A stretch of DNA of 64,000 nucleotides, from positions 434,001-498,000 of the forward strand of contig NZ_AULP01000002.1 in the NCBI RefSeq assembly GCF_000422345.1, written 5' to 3'. How positions within the stretch are numbered: position 1 is the first letter of the stretch; each line of letters begins with the position of its first letter. Shown piece after piece: positions 1 through 8,533 of the stretch. The notes below the pieces were generated by a model. That model saw only the letters and a list, made by a program, of their open reading frames with translations, did not search any database and had not been told where the DNA came from. The DNA comes from Neomelitea salexigens DSM 19753 (lineage in GTDB: Bacteria; Pseudomonadota; Gammaproteobacteria; Pseudomonadales; Spongiibacteraceae). Made by a program: the position numbers and the translations under genes.

Positions 1-1
1 C

Positions 2-550
2 AAGCTGATGGAAGCCTTGCCACTACTTCCCGTAGAGGAAAATGGCCGCTTGAACGACCTGCCCCTGCGAGAGAATTTTGTACTGCGCGTTATCGCTTAC
101 TCGCGCTGGCAGGCCATACAAGCAGAGGGGCTGACGGTGGCCGCACTGCAGGAATTCCATCGCCGGCATAAGTTTCTATTGCTCGCACACAACCAGTCTA
201 TCTATCGGCAGTTGGGGCCACTGGTCGCCGATACCCTTAGTGACAACCTAGAGAAAAGTGCCGACGAGTACATCCGCCGCTTTATGGACGCTCTGAAGAA
301 ACCCGCGAACCCCAAAAACCATCGCAACACGCTGATGCATATTCAGGGCTTTTTCAAAGACCACTTGGAAAAAGAGGACCGAGCACAACTAACCAAGGTG
401 ATTGAGGACTACTCCAACGGCCTGCTGCCACTGCTGGTGCCACTGGAGATGCTGGCCATGTTTTTGAAAAAGTACCAAGTCGACTACTTATTGGATCAAT
501 ACTATTTCGATCCCTATCCGCGCGACCTTAAATTGCGGGTGGGCCTGTGA
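2..550 (+). CDS. DUF1722 (YbgA-type) domain protein, 5' end cut off
   Basis: The reading frame is open from the left edge of the window, so this is the C-terminal part of a longer protein. The visible 182 residues match the DUF1722 domain, including the start region LPLRENFVLRVIAYSRWQ and the FHRRHKFLLLAHN stretch. In many proteobacteria this domain is fused behind a DUF523 domain, and the preceding LLPVEENGRLND segment looks like the junction of that fusion. Its stop codon overlaps the GTG start of the photolyase gene, so the two are probably co-translated. The pairing of this family with photolyase genes is common, but its biochemical role is not established. Confidence 0.8.
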   Translation, partial: KLMEALPLLPVEENGRLNDLPLRENFVLRVIAYSRWQAIQAEGLTVAALQEFHRRHKFLLLAHNQSIYRQLGPLVADTLSDNLEKSADEYIRRFMDALKKPANPKNHRNTLMHIQGFFKDHLEKEDRAQLTKVIEDYSNGLLPLLVPLEMLAMFLKKYQVDYLLDQYYFDPYPRDLKLRVGL

Positions 551-1917
551 CAGCACTGGCCTGGTTTCGCAACGACCTTCGCAGCCTCGACCACGCGGCT
601 CTCAGCGCCGCAGTGGCAGCCAGCCCCTGCCGGGCCGTCTATTTCCTGTGCCCGGCGCAACTCGACGAACACGGCATCGCACCGATACGTCGCCACTATT
701 TGCGCCGCGCATTGCAGGCCTTGGCGGAGCAGCTCGCCGCATTGGGAATACCCTTCGACATTATCGATGCCGCGCATTTTCGCCATGTTCCAAAGATGCT
801 GGCGGACTACTGCCAGCAATACGGCATTGCACAAATATTCGCGCATGAAGAGCTACTGGTTGATGAAATGCAGCGCGATGCCGCCTGCAAGCAAGCGCTG
901 CCGATTCCCCTTACCCTGCTTGATGACTGCCTCATTCACCCAAACCTGGGCACCAAAGACGATGGCAGCGCCTATAAAGTGTTTACGCCGTACTCGCGTC
1001 GTGCCCGCCAGCGCTTGCGCGAGCACTTCCCACGCGTATTGCCACGCCCTCCAGCGCAAGCGGCAGCTGCGGCGATCCCCCGCATCGAGGCCTTTGGCGA
1101 AGAACGCGACGCCAGTGACTGGCCAGTGTCAGAGAACGCGGTGCTTGAGCAGCTCCGTGAGTTCTGTAGTGAGCAAGCGCCAAGTTATAGCGACCAGCGC
1201 AATTTCCCCGCTATCGACGGCACCTCGCGCTTATCGGCGGCCTTAGCGCTAGGCGTGATCAGCCCCAGGCAATGTTTAGCGCGCCTGCAAATGGAGTGCG
1301 GCGAGGCCATGTGGGACGCGAAATCCAGCGCAGGCAACTGGTTTAATGAATTGCTGTGGCGCGAATTTTACCGCCAAGTGGCCTACCACTTCCCCCAGGT
1401 GGTTAAGGGGCGCGCCTTTCAAACTGACACCGAAAAATTGCGCTGGCGCAACAATCCCGAACACTTTGCCGCCTGGCAAGCGGGTGAGACCGGCTACCCA
1501 ATAGTGGATGCTGGCATGCGCCAGCTCGCACAAACTGGCTGGATGCATAATCGTCTGCGCATGGTAACGGCCTCCTTTCTCTGCAAGCACTTACACATCG
1601 ACTGGCGCTGGGGCGAGCGGCACTTTCTTGAGCAGCTTATCGACGCCGATTTCGCATCAAACAATGGCGGCTGGCAGTGGGCGGCCTCCACGGGCACCGA
1701 TGCCGTGCCTTACTTCCGCATTTTTAATCCCACCACACAGAGTCAGCGCTTCGACGCCGATGGCGAGTTTATCAAGCAGTTTATTCCCGAACTGCGCGAG
1801 CTCTCCGGCAAGGCGCTGCACCAACCCAAAAATGTCGCCGGCTACCCCCAGGCGATTGTCGACCACAAAGAAAGTCGCGAAACCTGTTTAGCACTTTTTC
1901 AGGAAATTAGGGACTAA
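547..1917 (+). CDS. phrB: Deoxyribodipyrimidine photolyase (class I CPD type)
   Basis: A 456-residue flavoprotein that uses light to split cyclobutane pyrimidine dimers in DNA. The N-terminal alpha/beta antenna domain begins ALAWFRNDLRSLDH (residues 3-16). The C-terminal FAD-binding helical domain carries SRLSAALALGVIS (about 227-239), WFNELLWREFYRQ (265-277), TGWMHNRLRM (330-339) and GGWQWAASTGTDA (374-386), all signatures of the photolyase/cryptochrome family. The start is a GTG sharing bases with the upstream TGA. The length is normal for the family. A cryptochrome-like role cannot be excluded from sequence, but the close match to bacterial PhrB makes repair the likely function. Confidence 0.95.
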   Translation: MTALAWFRNDLRSLDHAALSAAVAASPCRAVYFLCPAQLDEHGIAPIRRHYLRRALQALAEQLAALGIPFDIIDAAHFRHVPKMLADYCQQYGIAQIFAHEELLVDEMQRDAACKQALPIPLTLLDDCLIHPNLGTKDDGSAYKVFTPYSRRARQRLREHFPRVLPRPPAQAAAAAIPRIEAFGEERDASDWPVSENAVLEQLREFCSEQAPSYSDQRNFPAIDGTSRLSAALALGVISPRQCLARLQMECGEAMWDAKSSAGNWFNELLWREFYRQVAYHFPQVVKGRAFQTDTEKLRWRNNPEHFAAWQAGETGYPIVDAGMRQLAQTGWMHNRLRMVTASFLCKHLHIDWRWGERHFLEQLIDADFASNNGGWQWAASTGTDAVPYFRIFNPTTQSQRFDADGEFIKQFIPELRELSGKALHQPKNVAGYPQAIVDHKESRETCLALFQEIRD

Positions 1918-2021
1918 AGCCCGGCAAGCTCTGTTGAGACTTTAACGCTGGCGCCGTCACAGCGCGGTGTTCTATGCTAGATAAGCAACGACGACGCCAC
2001 CATCGATTACCGGGAGAAGAT

Positions 2022-2600
2022 GTGAAACTACTTCGACACAGTCTATTGATCGTTAGCGCCGCCATGAGTCTGTCGGCAGCCGCCATGTCCAATGCGCAAA
2101 CGGTGAGCGAGGCGAAGACCGTCTTCGGCATCAGTGAGTATGTCTATATCGAAGAACTGGGGGTCCGCTACAAAGCCAAAATTGACACTGGCGCAGAGAG
2201 CGCCTCCATCAACGCCATTAACCCAAAAGTGAAGAAGGGGCGCGGCGACGAGCCCGACATGGTGCACTTCGATTTAGTACTGCCCAGTGGCGAGCTCAAG
2301 TCCGTTTCGCAGCCATTGGAGAAACACATCCGTATAATTCGGCGGGCTGGCGACATGGATGAGGACGACAAATACTATCACCGCCGCCCAGTACTTGAAT
2401 TGACCCTGTGTATTGGCGGCGCCTCTCGTAAAGTTGAAGTGAACCTGGCCGATCGCCGGCAATTTTCAAAGGCCATGCTGATCGGCTCTGACCCATTGAT
2501 TGCCTTCAACGCGATTGTCGACCCCAGCGAAAAATACCTTCAAGACAAAAACGCCTGTGCGAAAAAGGCAAAACATATCGATAAGGAGAGCGCCGAATGA
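2022..2600 (+). CDS. Exported retropepsin-like protease of the RimB / Zn_protease (PF05618) family
   Basis: The start is taken at GTG 2022 because GGGAGAAGA lies just upstream and the resulting N-terminus is a clean signal peptide (VKLLRHSLLIVSAAMSLSAA, cleavage near SNA-QT). The upstream in-frame ATG at 1974 would spoil it. The mature part carries KIDTGAESASI with Asp55, the DTG-like aspartyl-protease motif of this family, which older annotation calls ATP-dependent zinc protease. Its stop overlaps the next gene by ATGA. With the following 7TM and ATP-grasp genes it forms a conserved three-gene cluster. The signal peptide places it in the periplasm. The substrate is unknown. Confidence 0.85.
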   Translation: MKLLRHSLLIVSAAMSLSAAAMSNAQTVSEAKTVFGISEYVYIEELGVRYKAKIDTGAESASINAINPKVKKGRGDEPDMVHFDLVLPSGELKSVSQPLEKHIRIIRRAGDMDEDDKYYHRRPVLELTLCIGGASRKVEVNLADRRQFSKAMLIGSDPLIAFNAIVDPSEKYLQDKNACAKKAKHIDKESAE

Positions 2601-4132
2601 AAGGCGTCAAACTGCACGTTAAAGTGCTTGCCGCAGCCTTGCTATTGCTAGGTGCGGCGGCCACGGCCTGGCAGATTTTTGCGTTGAACATTCCGGTCAG
2701 CGCGGAGACCACCGAGCCTGTTTGGGTTATCGACACCAAGATCAGCTTTAACGCGCGGGAAAAAACGCCGGTGAAGGTGCAGATGTATCTGCCTCCGAGC
2801 TGGAGCAAATTCATCACTCTTGATGAAAGCTTCATCGCTCGCAACTACGGGGTGAACATCGACGAATTGGAACAAAATCGCCGGGCGGTATGGTCAGCGC
2901 GGCGCGCTGAAGGTCAGCAGCAACTGTTCTACCGACTAATGCTGACCCAGCGCAGCAATACGCGCTTGTCCAATGAAGAACCCGGCCCCCAATTTCGCGA
3001 AAGCCCCAATCTCAAAGGTGTTGAAAAAGTGGCCGTTGAGGCCCTGCTAAAGCCCATTCGCGAGCACTCCGCCGATATCGAAACCTTTATTCGCGAAGCC
3101 ATTAAGCTGATTAACGACAGCAACAACGACAACGCGCGGCTGTTGCTGCGCAATGACTATTCTCAGCTGAGTAAGTCCCGCGTACTTGAGCTGTTGCTGT
3201 CTTCGGCCCACATTCCCGTGGAGCAGGTACATACCCTGCGCCTGTTGAGCAGCGGCACCCAGCAGCCCGAGCTGTGGATGCGCAGCTATAACGGTCAACG
3301 CTGGTTGTACTTCAACACCGAGACCGGTGTTTTCGGCCTGCCCGATGACCGAATTGTGTGGTGGACGGGACGCGACCCGCTGGTAAAAGTCGACGGCGGC
3401 AGGCAGGTTAAGGTGGAGATTAATTCCACTCGGCAAACCATGAACTCAATCATGCTGGCACAGAGCATTAATGAAAGTCGTCAGGAAAACAGCTGGGCGC
3501 TGTCAATGTACAGCCTGCCGCTGCAATCCCAACAGACCTTTGAAATTATTCTGATGATCCCCATTGGGGTGATGCTGATCCTGTTCCTGCGCAACATTGT
3601 CGGCATCGAAACACTGGGCACCTTCACACCCGTATTAATCGGCTTGGCCTTCAGAGAAACGCAGGTGGTGTGGGGGATCATTCTCTTCACGACCATTTCC
3701 GCCCTCGGCCTGGGGCTGCGCTCCTACTTAGAACACCTCCACCTGCAGTTACTTTCGCGGCTATCGGTCGTGCTGACCTTCGTCGTCATTGTGATGGCGC
3801 TGATCAGTGTGCTCGGCCACCAACTGGGGCTCGACCGCGGGCTGTCGATTGCGTTGTTCCCAATGGTGATCCTGACCATGTCGATAGAGCGGCTGTCGAT
3901 CGTCTGGGAAGAGCGGGGCGGACTGCACAGTCTAAAAGTGGGCATCGGCACCCTGATTGCCGCTACGCTGGCCCACTTGATGATGAGCTACGCGCCGTGG
4001 ATTTATTTCGTGTTCACCTTCCCCGGCGTGTTATTGATGCTAATGGCCATTATGCTGGCTATGGGCCACTACCGAGGCTATCGCATCAGCGAGTTATTCC
4101 GCTTTAAAGCAATGCTTAAGGACGGCCAATGA
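2597..4132 (+). CDS. Inactive transglutaminase fused to seven transmembrane helices
   Basis: A 511-residue inner-membrane protein. An N-terminal hydrophobic anchor (about residues 6-28) is followed by a periplasmic transglutaminase-fold region (about 45-305). A C-terminal block of roughly seven hydrophobic helices starts near EIILMIPIGVMLILFL (about 315) and runs to residue 500. This is the architecture of the families Transglut_i_TM and 7TM_transglut, in which the Cys-His-Asp triad is normally lost; I see no convincing catalytic Cys in the domain. It overlaps both neighbours by ATGA, so it is translationally coupled to the retropepsin-like protein and the ATP-grasp ligase. It may link a periplasmic signal or substrate to the cytoplasmic ligase, which is inference. 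Confidence 0.88.
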   Translation: MKGVKLHVKVLAAALLLLGAAATAWQIFALNIPVSAETTEPVWVIDTKISFNAREKTPVKVQMYLPPSWSKFITLDESFIARNYGVNIDELEQNRRAVWSARRAEGQQQLFYRLMLTQRSNTRLSNEEPGPQFRESPNLKGVEKVAVEALLKPIREHSADIETFIREAIKLINDSNNDNARLLLRNDYSQLSKSRVLELLLSSAHIPVEQVHTLRLLSSGTQQPELWMRSYNGQRWLYFNTETGVFGLPDDRIVWWTGRDPLVKVDGGRQVKVEINSTRQTMNSIMLAQSINESRQENSWALSMYSLPLQSQQTFEIILMIPIGVMLILFLRNIVGIETLGTFTPVLIGLAFRETQVVWGIILFTTISALGLGLRSYLEHLHLQLLSRLSVVLTFVVIVMALISVLGHQLGLDRGLSIALFPMVILTMSIERLSIVWEERGGLHSLKVGIGTLIAATLAHLMMSYAPWIYFVFTFPGVLLMLMAIMLAMGHYRGYRISELFRFKAMLKDGQ

Positions 4133-5268
4133 CCTCGCTACTTAAAACCTGGAAGACCCTTCGCGAGAAGGGGATTATGGGCATCAATGAACGCAACTCC
4201 GACTATGTGTTGCGCTACAACGCTCGCCACCTTTACCCCTTGGTTGACGACAAAATTCTCACCAAGCAAAAGGCGATAGACAACGGCATTCATGTGCCAC
4301 CCATGTACGGCATCATTGATTCCGAGAAACAAATTAGTCAGATTCGCGACATTATCGGCAGCCACCGTGACTTCGTCATCAAGCCGTCTCAGGGTGCTGG
4401 CGGCGATGGCATTATGGTGATCGCCGATCAATTCGAGGGCTATTACCGCAGCGCCGGAGGCCGCTTACTCAGCCTTGAGGATATTGAGTTCCACCTGTCG
4501 GGCATACTCTCGGGAATCTATTCCCTCGGTGGCCATCGCGATCGCGCGCTAATCGAGTACCGCGTGATCCCGGACCCCATCTTCAGTGCCATCAGCTACG
4601 AGGGCGTGCCAGATATTCGCATCATCGTGCTAAAGGGCTATCCCGTTCTGGCGATGCTGCGCCTGCCAACCCGCCAGTCTGGCGGCAAGGCCAACCTCCA
4701 CCAAGGGGCCATTGGCGTCGGCGTTGACCTGGCCACCGGCATCACCCTCGACGGCACCTGGCTCAACAAAAAGATTCAAACCCACCCCGACACCACCAAC
4801 CCCGTTCGCGGGGTTGAACTGCCATTTTGGGAGGGCTTTATTTCCCTGGCAACGCGCTGCTATGAACTTACCGGCCTGGGTTATATCGGTGTTGATATGG
4901 TGCTGGATAAGGACCTGGGCCCTATGATGTTAGAGCTCAACGCGCGGCCGGGGCTCAACATTCAAATCGCCAATGACACCGGCCTGTCGGCGCGCTGCCA
5001 AGCCGTCGAAGCCGAGATAGAGCGCCTGGAGAAACAGGGAGTTAACGCGCCAACACCCGACCAGCGCCTGGCGTTCTGCCAAAACACCTTTGCCAATGCC
5101 GAGTGCGCCGCCCTGGCGAAAGAACTCGCCGAGCAGCGCGCTGCACAAGAGGCGGCCGATGAAGAAGCGGCCCTCCGTGCAGCAAGCAAACCCGGCGCAG
5201 ACGACCCATCGGTCGATGCCGGCATTCGCGTGCCCCAGTCAGGCAATCCACCGCCGGCCCAACAGTAG
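4129..5268 (+). CDS. ATP-grasp alpha-L-glutamate ligase-like protein (RimK-related)
   Basis: A 379-residue ATP-grasp enzyme. FVIKPSQGAGGDGIMVI (about residues 83-99) is the glycine-rich ATP loop, and MMLELNARPG (about 265-274) carries the Glu and Asn that bind magnesium. It matches the RimK-related E-ligase-like subfamily that travels with the inactive-transglutaminase/7TM gene. After about residue 330 there is a Glu/Ala-rich, probably coiled or disordered tail ending in a Pro-rich stretch, an extension beyond the catalytic core. It starts at an ATGA overlap and ends with a TAG inside a hairpin shared with the convergent yqhD gene. The acceptor of the presumed ligation is unknown. Confidence 0.88.
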   Translation: MTSLLKTWKTLREKGIMGINERNSDYVLRYNARHLYPLVDDKILTKQKAIDNGIHVPPMYGIIDSEKQISQIRDIIGSHRDFVIKPSQGAGGDGIMVIADQFEGYYRSAGGRLLSLEDIEFHLSGILSGIYSLGGHRDRALIEYRVIPDPIFSAISYEGVPDIRIIVLKGYPVLAMLRLPTRQSGGKANLHQGAIGVGVDLATGITLDGTWLNKKIQTHPDTTNPVRGVELPFWEGFISLATRCYELTGLGYIGVDMVLDKDLGPMMLELNARPGLNIQIANDTGLSARCQAVEAEIERLEKQGVNAPTPDQRLAFCQNTFANAECAALAKELAEQRAAQEAADEEAALRAASKPGADDPSVDAGIRVPQSGNPPPAQQ

Positions 5269-5284
5269 GGGCCATCGGCCCCTA
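5266..5284. terminator. Hairpin shared by two convergent genes
   Basis: TAGGGGCC and GGCCCCTA form a perfect 8-bp stem with a 3-nt loop. The left arm begins with the TAG stop of the ATP-grasp gene and the right arm contains, on the other strand, the TAG stop of yqhD. There is no clear T-run on either side, so it is a weak intrinsic terminator at best, or a transcript-end stabiliser. Confidence 0.6.
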
Positions 5285-6430
5285 TGCAACCGCCTGCTCT
5301 AGAATCTCGCGGCTTTCCTTCGGCGTGATGGCGCGATTTTCGCCCAGCTTGACCATGCCGTGCGCTTCCAGCTGCGCGACAATCGCATCGATCGCCGCCG
5401 CTTTATCACCGCCGTGTTCGGTAAGTTGGGTGGCCACGCCTAGGCTGTGATAGAAGTCTTCGATCGCATCAATGCAGCGCTCCGCGAGATCTGCAGACGC
5501 AGTCAAACCAAAAACATTGCGCGCCATTTGCTCAAGCTTTTCGCGCTTCACCGCAATTTGATGGCGCAGCAGTGACGGCTGGACAATCGCCAATGAACGG
5601 CCGTGATCCACCCCATAGAGTGCGGTGAGTTCATGGCCAATCATATGGGTTGCCCAGTCCTGCGGGACACCGCTGCCAATAAAACCATTCAACGCTTGGT
5701 TGGCAGCCAGCATCAAGTTGGCCCGCCAGCTGTCATCATCGCGCTCAGCGTAACGCTCGCCCAGGCTTTTAAGCGTTCTGAGCAGTGCTTCCGCATAGCC
5801 TTCCTGAACCATTGCCTCGGTGGGCAGGGTCAGATATTGCTCACACGTATGCACCCAGGCATCGACCAGGCCATTGGCAAGCTGGCGCTCAGGGAGCGTC
5901 TTCATCACATCTGGGTCGAGCACGGCAAAACCGGGCTGAACCGCTGGCGACATGAAATTCAACTTATCGCGGGTCGCCTTCTTGGTGATCACCGAACCAC
6001 CGTTAGACTCTGAGCCTGTCGCAGGCAGGGTCAATACGGCGCCAATTGGCAGCGCCTGTTTTACGCGGTGTTTGCCCAGCAAGATATCCCAGCCCTCACC
6101 ATCATACAGTGCGGCGGCGGCAACATATTTAGCGCCGTCAATAACCGAGCCGCCGCCCACAGCCAGAATATAATCCAGACCACTGTCTTTTACTTGAGCA
6201 ACCGCTTTGTCCAAGGTCTCAACCGTCGGGTTGGGTTCGACCCCGGCGAACTCCTGCCACTGATGCTCAGCTAAGGCGCTAACCACCTGCTCATACACAC
6301 CGTTGTTCTTTATCGAGCCACCGCCATAGAGCAGCAAAACCTTGCAATCAGCGGGAATAGCGTCGGCAATACGGGCAATCTGGCCCTGACCAAAATGAAT
6401 TTGAGTTGGGTTCACAAACGAAAATTTCAT
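5282..6430 (-). CDS. yqhD: NADPH-dependent iron-type alcohol/aldehyde dehydrogenase YqhD
   Basis: A 382-residue group III (iron-containing) alcohol dehydrogenase that reduces short-chain and lipid-derived aldehydes. It follows E. coli YqhD closely along its length: PTQIHFGQGQIARI at the start, YGGGSIK, LAVGGGSVIDGAKY for nucleotide binding, LTLPATGSESNGGSVI, and the metal-binding region with Asp and His in GLVDAWVHTCEQY and two His in THMIGHELTALYGVDHG. The start is set at the ATG encoding MKFSFVNP; the upstream 31 in-frame residues have no counterpart in the family. A YqhC-like AraC regulator lies divergently upstream, as in enterobacteria, so control by aldehyde stress is likely. Confidence 0.92.
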   Translation of the reverse strand: MKFSFVNPTQIHFGQGQIARIADAIPADCKVLLLYGGGSIKNNGVYEQVVSALAEHQWQEFAGVEPNPTVETLDKAVAQVKDSGLDYILAVGGGSVIDGAKYVAAAALYDGEGWDILLGKHRVKQALPIGAVLTLPATGSESNGGSVITKKATRDKLNFMSPAVQPGFAVLDPDVMKTLPERQLANGLVDAWVHTCEQYLTLPTEAMVQEGYAEALLRTLKSLGERYAERDDDSWRANLMLAANQALNGFIGSGVPQDWATHMIGHELTALYGVDHGRSLAIVQPSLLRHQIAVKREKLEQMARNVFGLTASADLAERCIDAIEDFYHSLGVATQLTEHGGDKAAAIDAIVAQLEAHGMVKLGENRAITPKESREILEQAVA

Positions 6431-6586
6431 ACTAAACCTCATTGATAACACAGGGAGTCGCGCCAACAACAGCGCCACAATGCAATGTACAATACGAGCT
6501 ATTAATGGGAATAAAAACCGCAATTACTGGATTTTATTTGCCTATTCCTGCCAAAATGCAAAAAACACCCCACAAGCAATCATTCT

Positions 6587-7474
6587 ATGAATACGATTCG
6601 CGAGCTGCTTCAGCGCTATATCAGCAGTCAATCACTGGATACATTGGAAGGCAGCCTTAGCACGATCATTCCCGGTGTTCACATCTACCGAGCAAGCCGC
6701 GGCAGCCCCCGCCAGCCCTTTGTGTATCAGTCTGGCATTATCGTGATGGCCCAAGGCCGCAAACGCATTCATCTCAATGGCCAGCAGGTAGACTACGGCC
6801 CCGGCCGCTACTTGGTGCAAGGTGTGCCGCTGCCACTCGAGTGCGAAGCACATAGCGACGGCAACTTACCCTTGCTGGGCATATCCATCAGCATTAATCC
6901 CGCATTGCTCCAGGAGCTCATTGACGTCACACCCAGCCTCGGTCAAAAACGCGGCGATAATGGCGACTGCGGCCTGAGCTCCGACCGTTTGAGTCCGAAT
7001 ATGAACGACACGCTAAAACGCTTGCTTGAGGCCCTGCTTAGCCCTCAGGACGCACAGGTTCTGGGGCCGGCAATTGTTCGAGAGTTTATCTACCGAATAC
7101 TGATTGGCCCGAAGGGGCATGTACTCACCGAGCTTGCCCAACACGACGGCCACTACGCACGCGTGGCACGGGTATTGGTGCATATGCACTGGCATTATGC
7201 CGAAGACCTGAATGTCGATGCCCTGTCTGACTATGCGGGAATGAGCCCCTCGAGTTTTCATCGCGCCTTCCGCCAGGTGACCCGAGAAACCCCCCTTCAG
7301 TACTTAAAGAAGCTGCGCCTAAGCAAGGCGAAAGAGCTGATGGCCACCGAGGGACGGCGCGCAAATGAAGCCGCAGTACTGGTCGGTTACCGCAGCCCCT
7401 CGCAATTCAGCCGCGAATTCAAGCGCCACTTTCAGCAGGCACCGGCGCGTATGGTCAGCCAACGGCCGGTATAG
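6587..7474 (+). CDS. AraC-family regulator, YqhC-like
   Basis: A 295-residue regulator with an N-terminal AraC_N cupin-like domain (about 20-170) and a C-terminal double helix-turn-helix (about 195-290; LSDYAGMSPSSFHRAFRQ and AAVLVGYRSPSQFSREFKR). It is transcribed away from yqhD across a 156-bp shared upstream region. In E. coli the homologous YqhC activates yqhD in response to glyoxal and other aldehydes. The same pairing here supports that role, though the inducer is not visible in sequence. The ATG start gives the usual family length. Confidence 0.88.
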   Translation: MNTIRELLQRYISSQSLDTLEGSLSTIIPGVHIYRASRGSPRQPFVYQSGIIVMAQGRKRIHLNGQQVDYGPGRYLVQGVPLPLECEAHSDGNLPLLGISISINPALLQELIDVTPSLGQKRGDNGDCGLSSDRLSPNMNDTLKRLLEALLSPQDAQVLGPAIVREFIYRILIGPKGHVLTELAQHDGHYARVARVLVHMHWHYAEDLNVDALSDYAGMSPSSFHRAFRQVTRETPLQYLKKLRLSKAKELMATEGRRANEAAVLVGYRSPSQFSREFKRHFQQAPARMVSQRPV

Positions 7475-7483
7475 CGATACAAG

Positions 7484-8389
7484 CTACCGAGGGCGCAGCC
7501 CGGTTTTTTCGACGCGCTGTGATTTACTGAATATCACCAGCGCCAAGCCACCAATAATTGCCGCCGACACCAGCAAAAAATGCAGGGTGAAGGGCTCGGC
7601 AAGTAGCAAAATGCCGCCCAATGCCGTCATTAACGGCACGCTCAGCTGGACACTTGCCGCCGTTGTCGCCCTGAGCGCTGGCAGTGCGGAATACCATACG
7701 ATATAGCCCAGCGCCGAAGCGCCGGCTCCGGATAGCAGGGCGTGTACAACACCCTCTGCGCCTAACCGCGGCGGCTCAACGGCCCACATCGCCAGACTAA
7801 GAAGCGCGGCGAATGGCAGAGAGTAGAGGAAGTTGTGCGCCGAGATCACGCGCGGATCGCCCACCCTTCGCCCCAACAAAGAGTAGACTCCCCACGCCGC
7901 GCCAGAGATCAACATAATGAGGTAAGCCAGCAGCGACGGTGCGCCCTCTAATGCACCTGTGGCACTGGGCAGCATGAGTGCCAACAGGCCACCGTAGGCA
8001 AGGAGCAGGCCCAGCCATTGCAAACCGTTAAAGCGCTCCCCGCGGTAGAAGCCGTAGCCGATCATCACCGTTTGCACCGCGGCAAATAGAATCAGGGCAC
8101 CCGCGCCAGCGGATACTCGAGCGTAGGCATAGGAAAACGCCGCGGCATACGCAAACAATACAAAACCGGAGATAACGCGCGCGGATACCGGGGGAGAGAC
8201 GTCGCGATGGGGAATGTTGCGCACCGCAATAATCGCCCACAACATAGCGGCGCCCGACAGCAGGCGCAGCGCTGTAAAACTGGCCGCATCTATCGTGCCG
8301 CCCAACAGCGCTGCACGACAAATAAGCGCATTGCCGGTAAAGGCCAACATCGACAGGGCGGTGAAAACAGCGATACGAAGTGGCGACAT
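7484..8389 (-). CDS. EamA/DMT superfamily permease
   Basis: A 301-residue inner-membrane protein with about ten hydrophobic helices in two five-helix EamA repeats, as in the drug/metabolite transporter superfamily. The second repeat begins around LLAYLIMLISGAAWGVYSLLG, a typical EamA signature. The ATG at 8389 is preferred over the GTG at 8401, which adds four residues. It converges with the AraC gene with a gap of only 9 bp. The substrate cannot be told from sequence. Confidence 0.85.
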   Translation of the reverse strand: MSPLRIAVFTALSMLAFTGNALICRAALLGGTIDAASFTALRLLSGAAMLWAIIAVRNIPHRDVSPPVSARVISGFVLFAYAAAFSYAYARVSAGAGALILFAAVQTVMIGYGFYRGERFNGLQWLGLLLAYGGLLALMLPSATGALEGAPSLLAYLIMLISGAAWGVYSLLGRRVGDPRVISAHNFLYSLPFAALLSLAMWAVEPPRLGAEGVVHALLSGAGASALGYIVWYSALPALRATTAASVQLSVPLMTALGGILLLAEPFTLHFLLVSAAIIGGLALVIFSKSQRVEKTGLRPR

Positions 8390-8533
8390 AAAACGGTCCA
8401 CAAGGCGCGGGAAAGAAAGAGTATGAAGGGGCGTTTCGCTGATGCATAGGCGACGTTAGTCGCTACATAACCGCGTCGCTAAGCCAGCGCGACTGGGCCG
8501 CGCTGGCGGGGTCAAACTAACTTGCGGAAGCGC

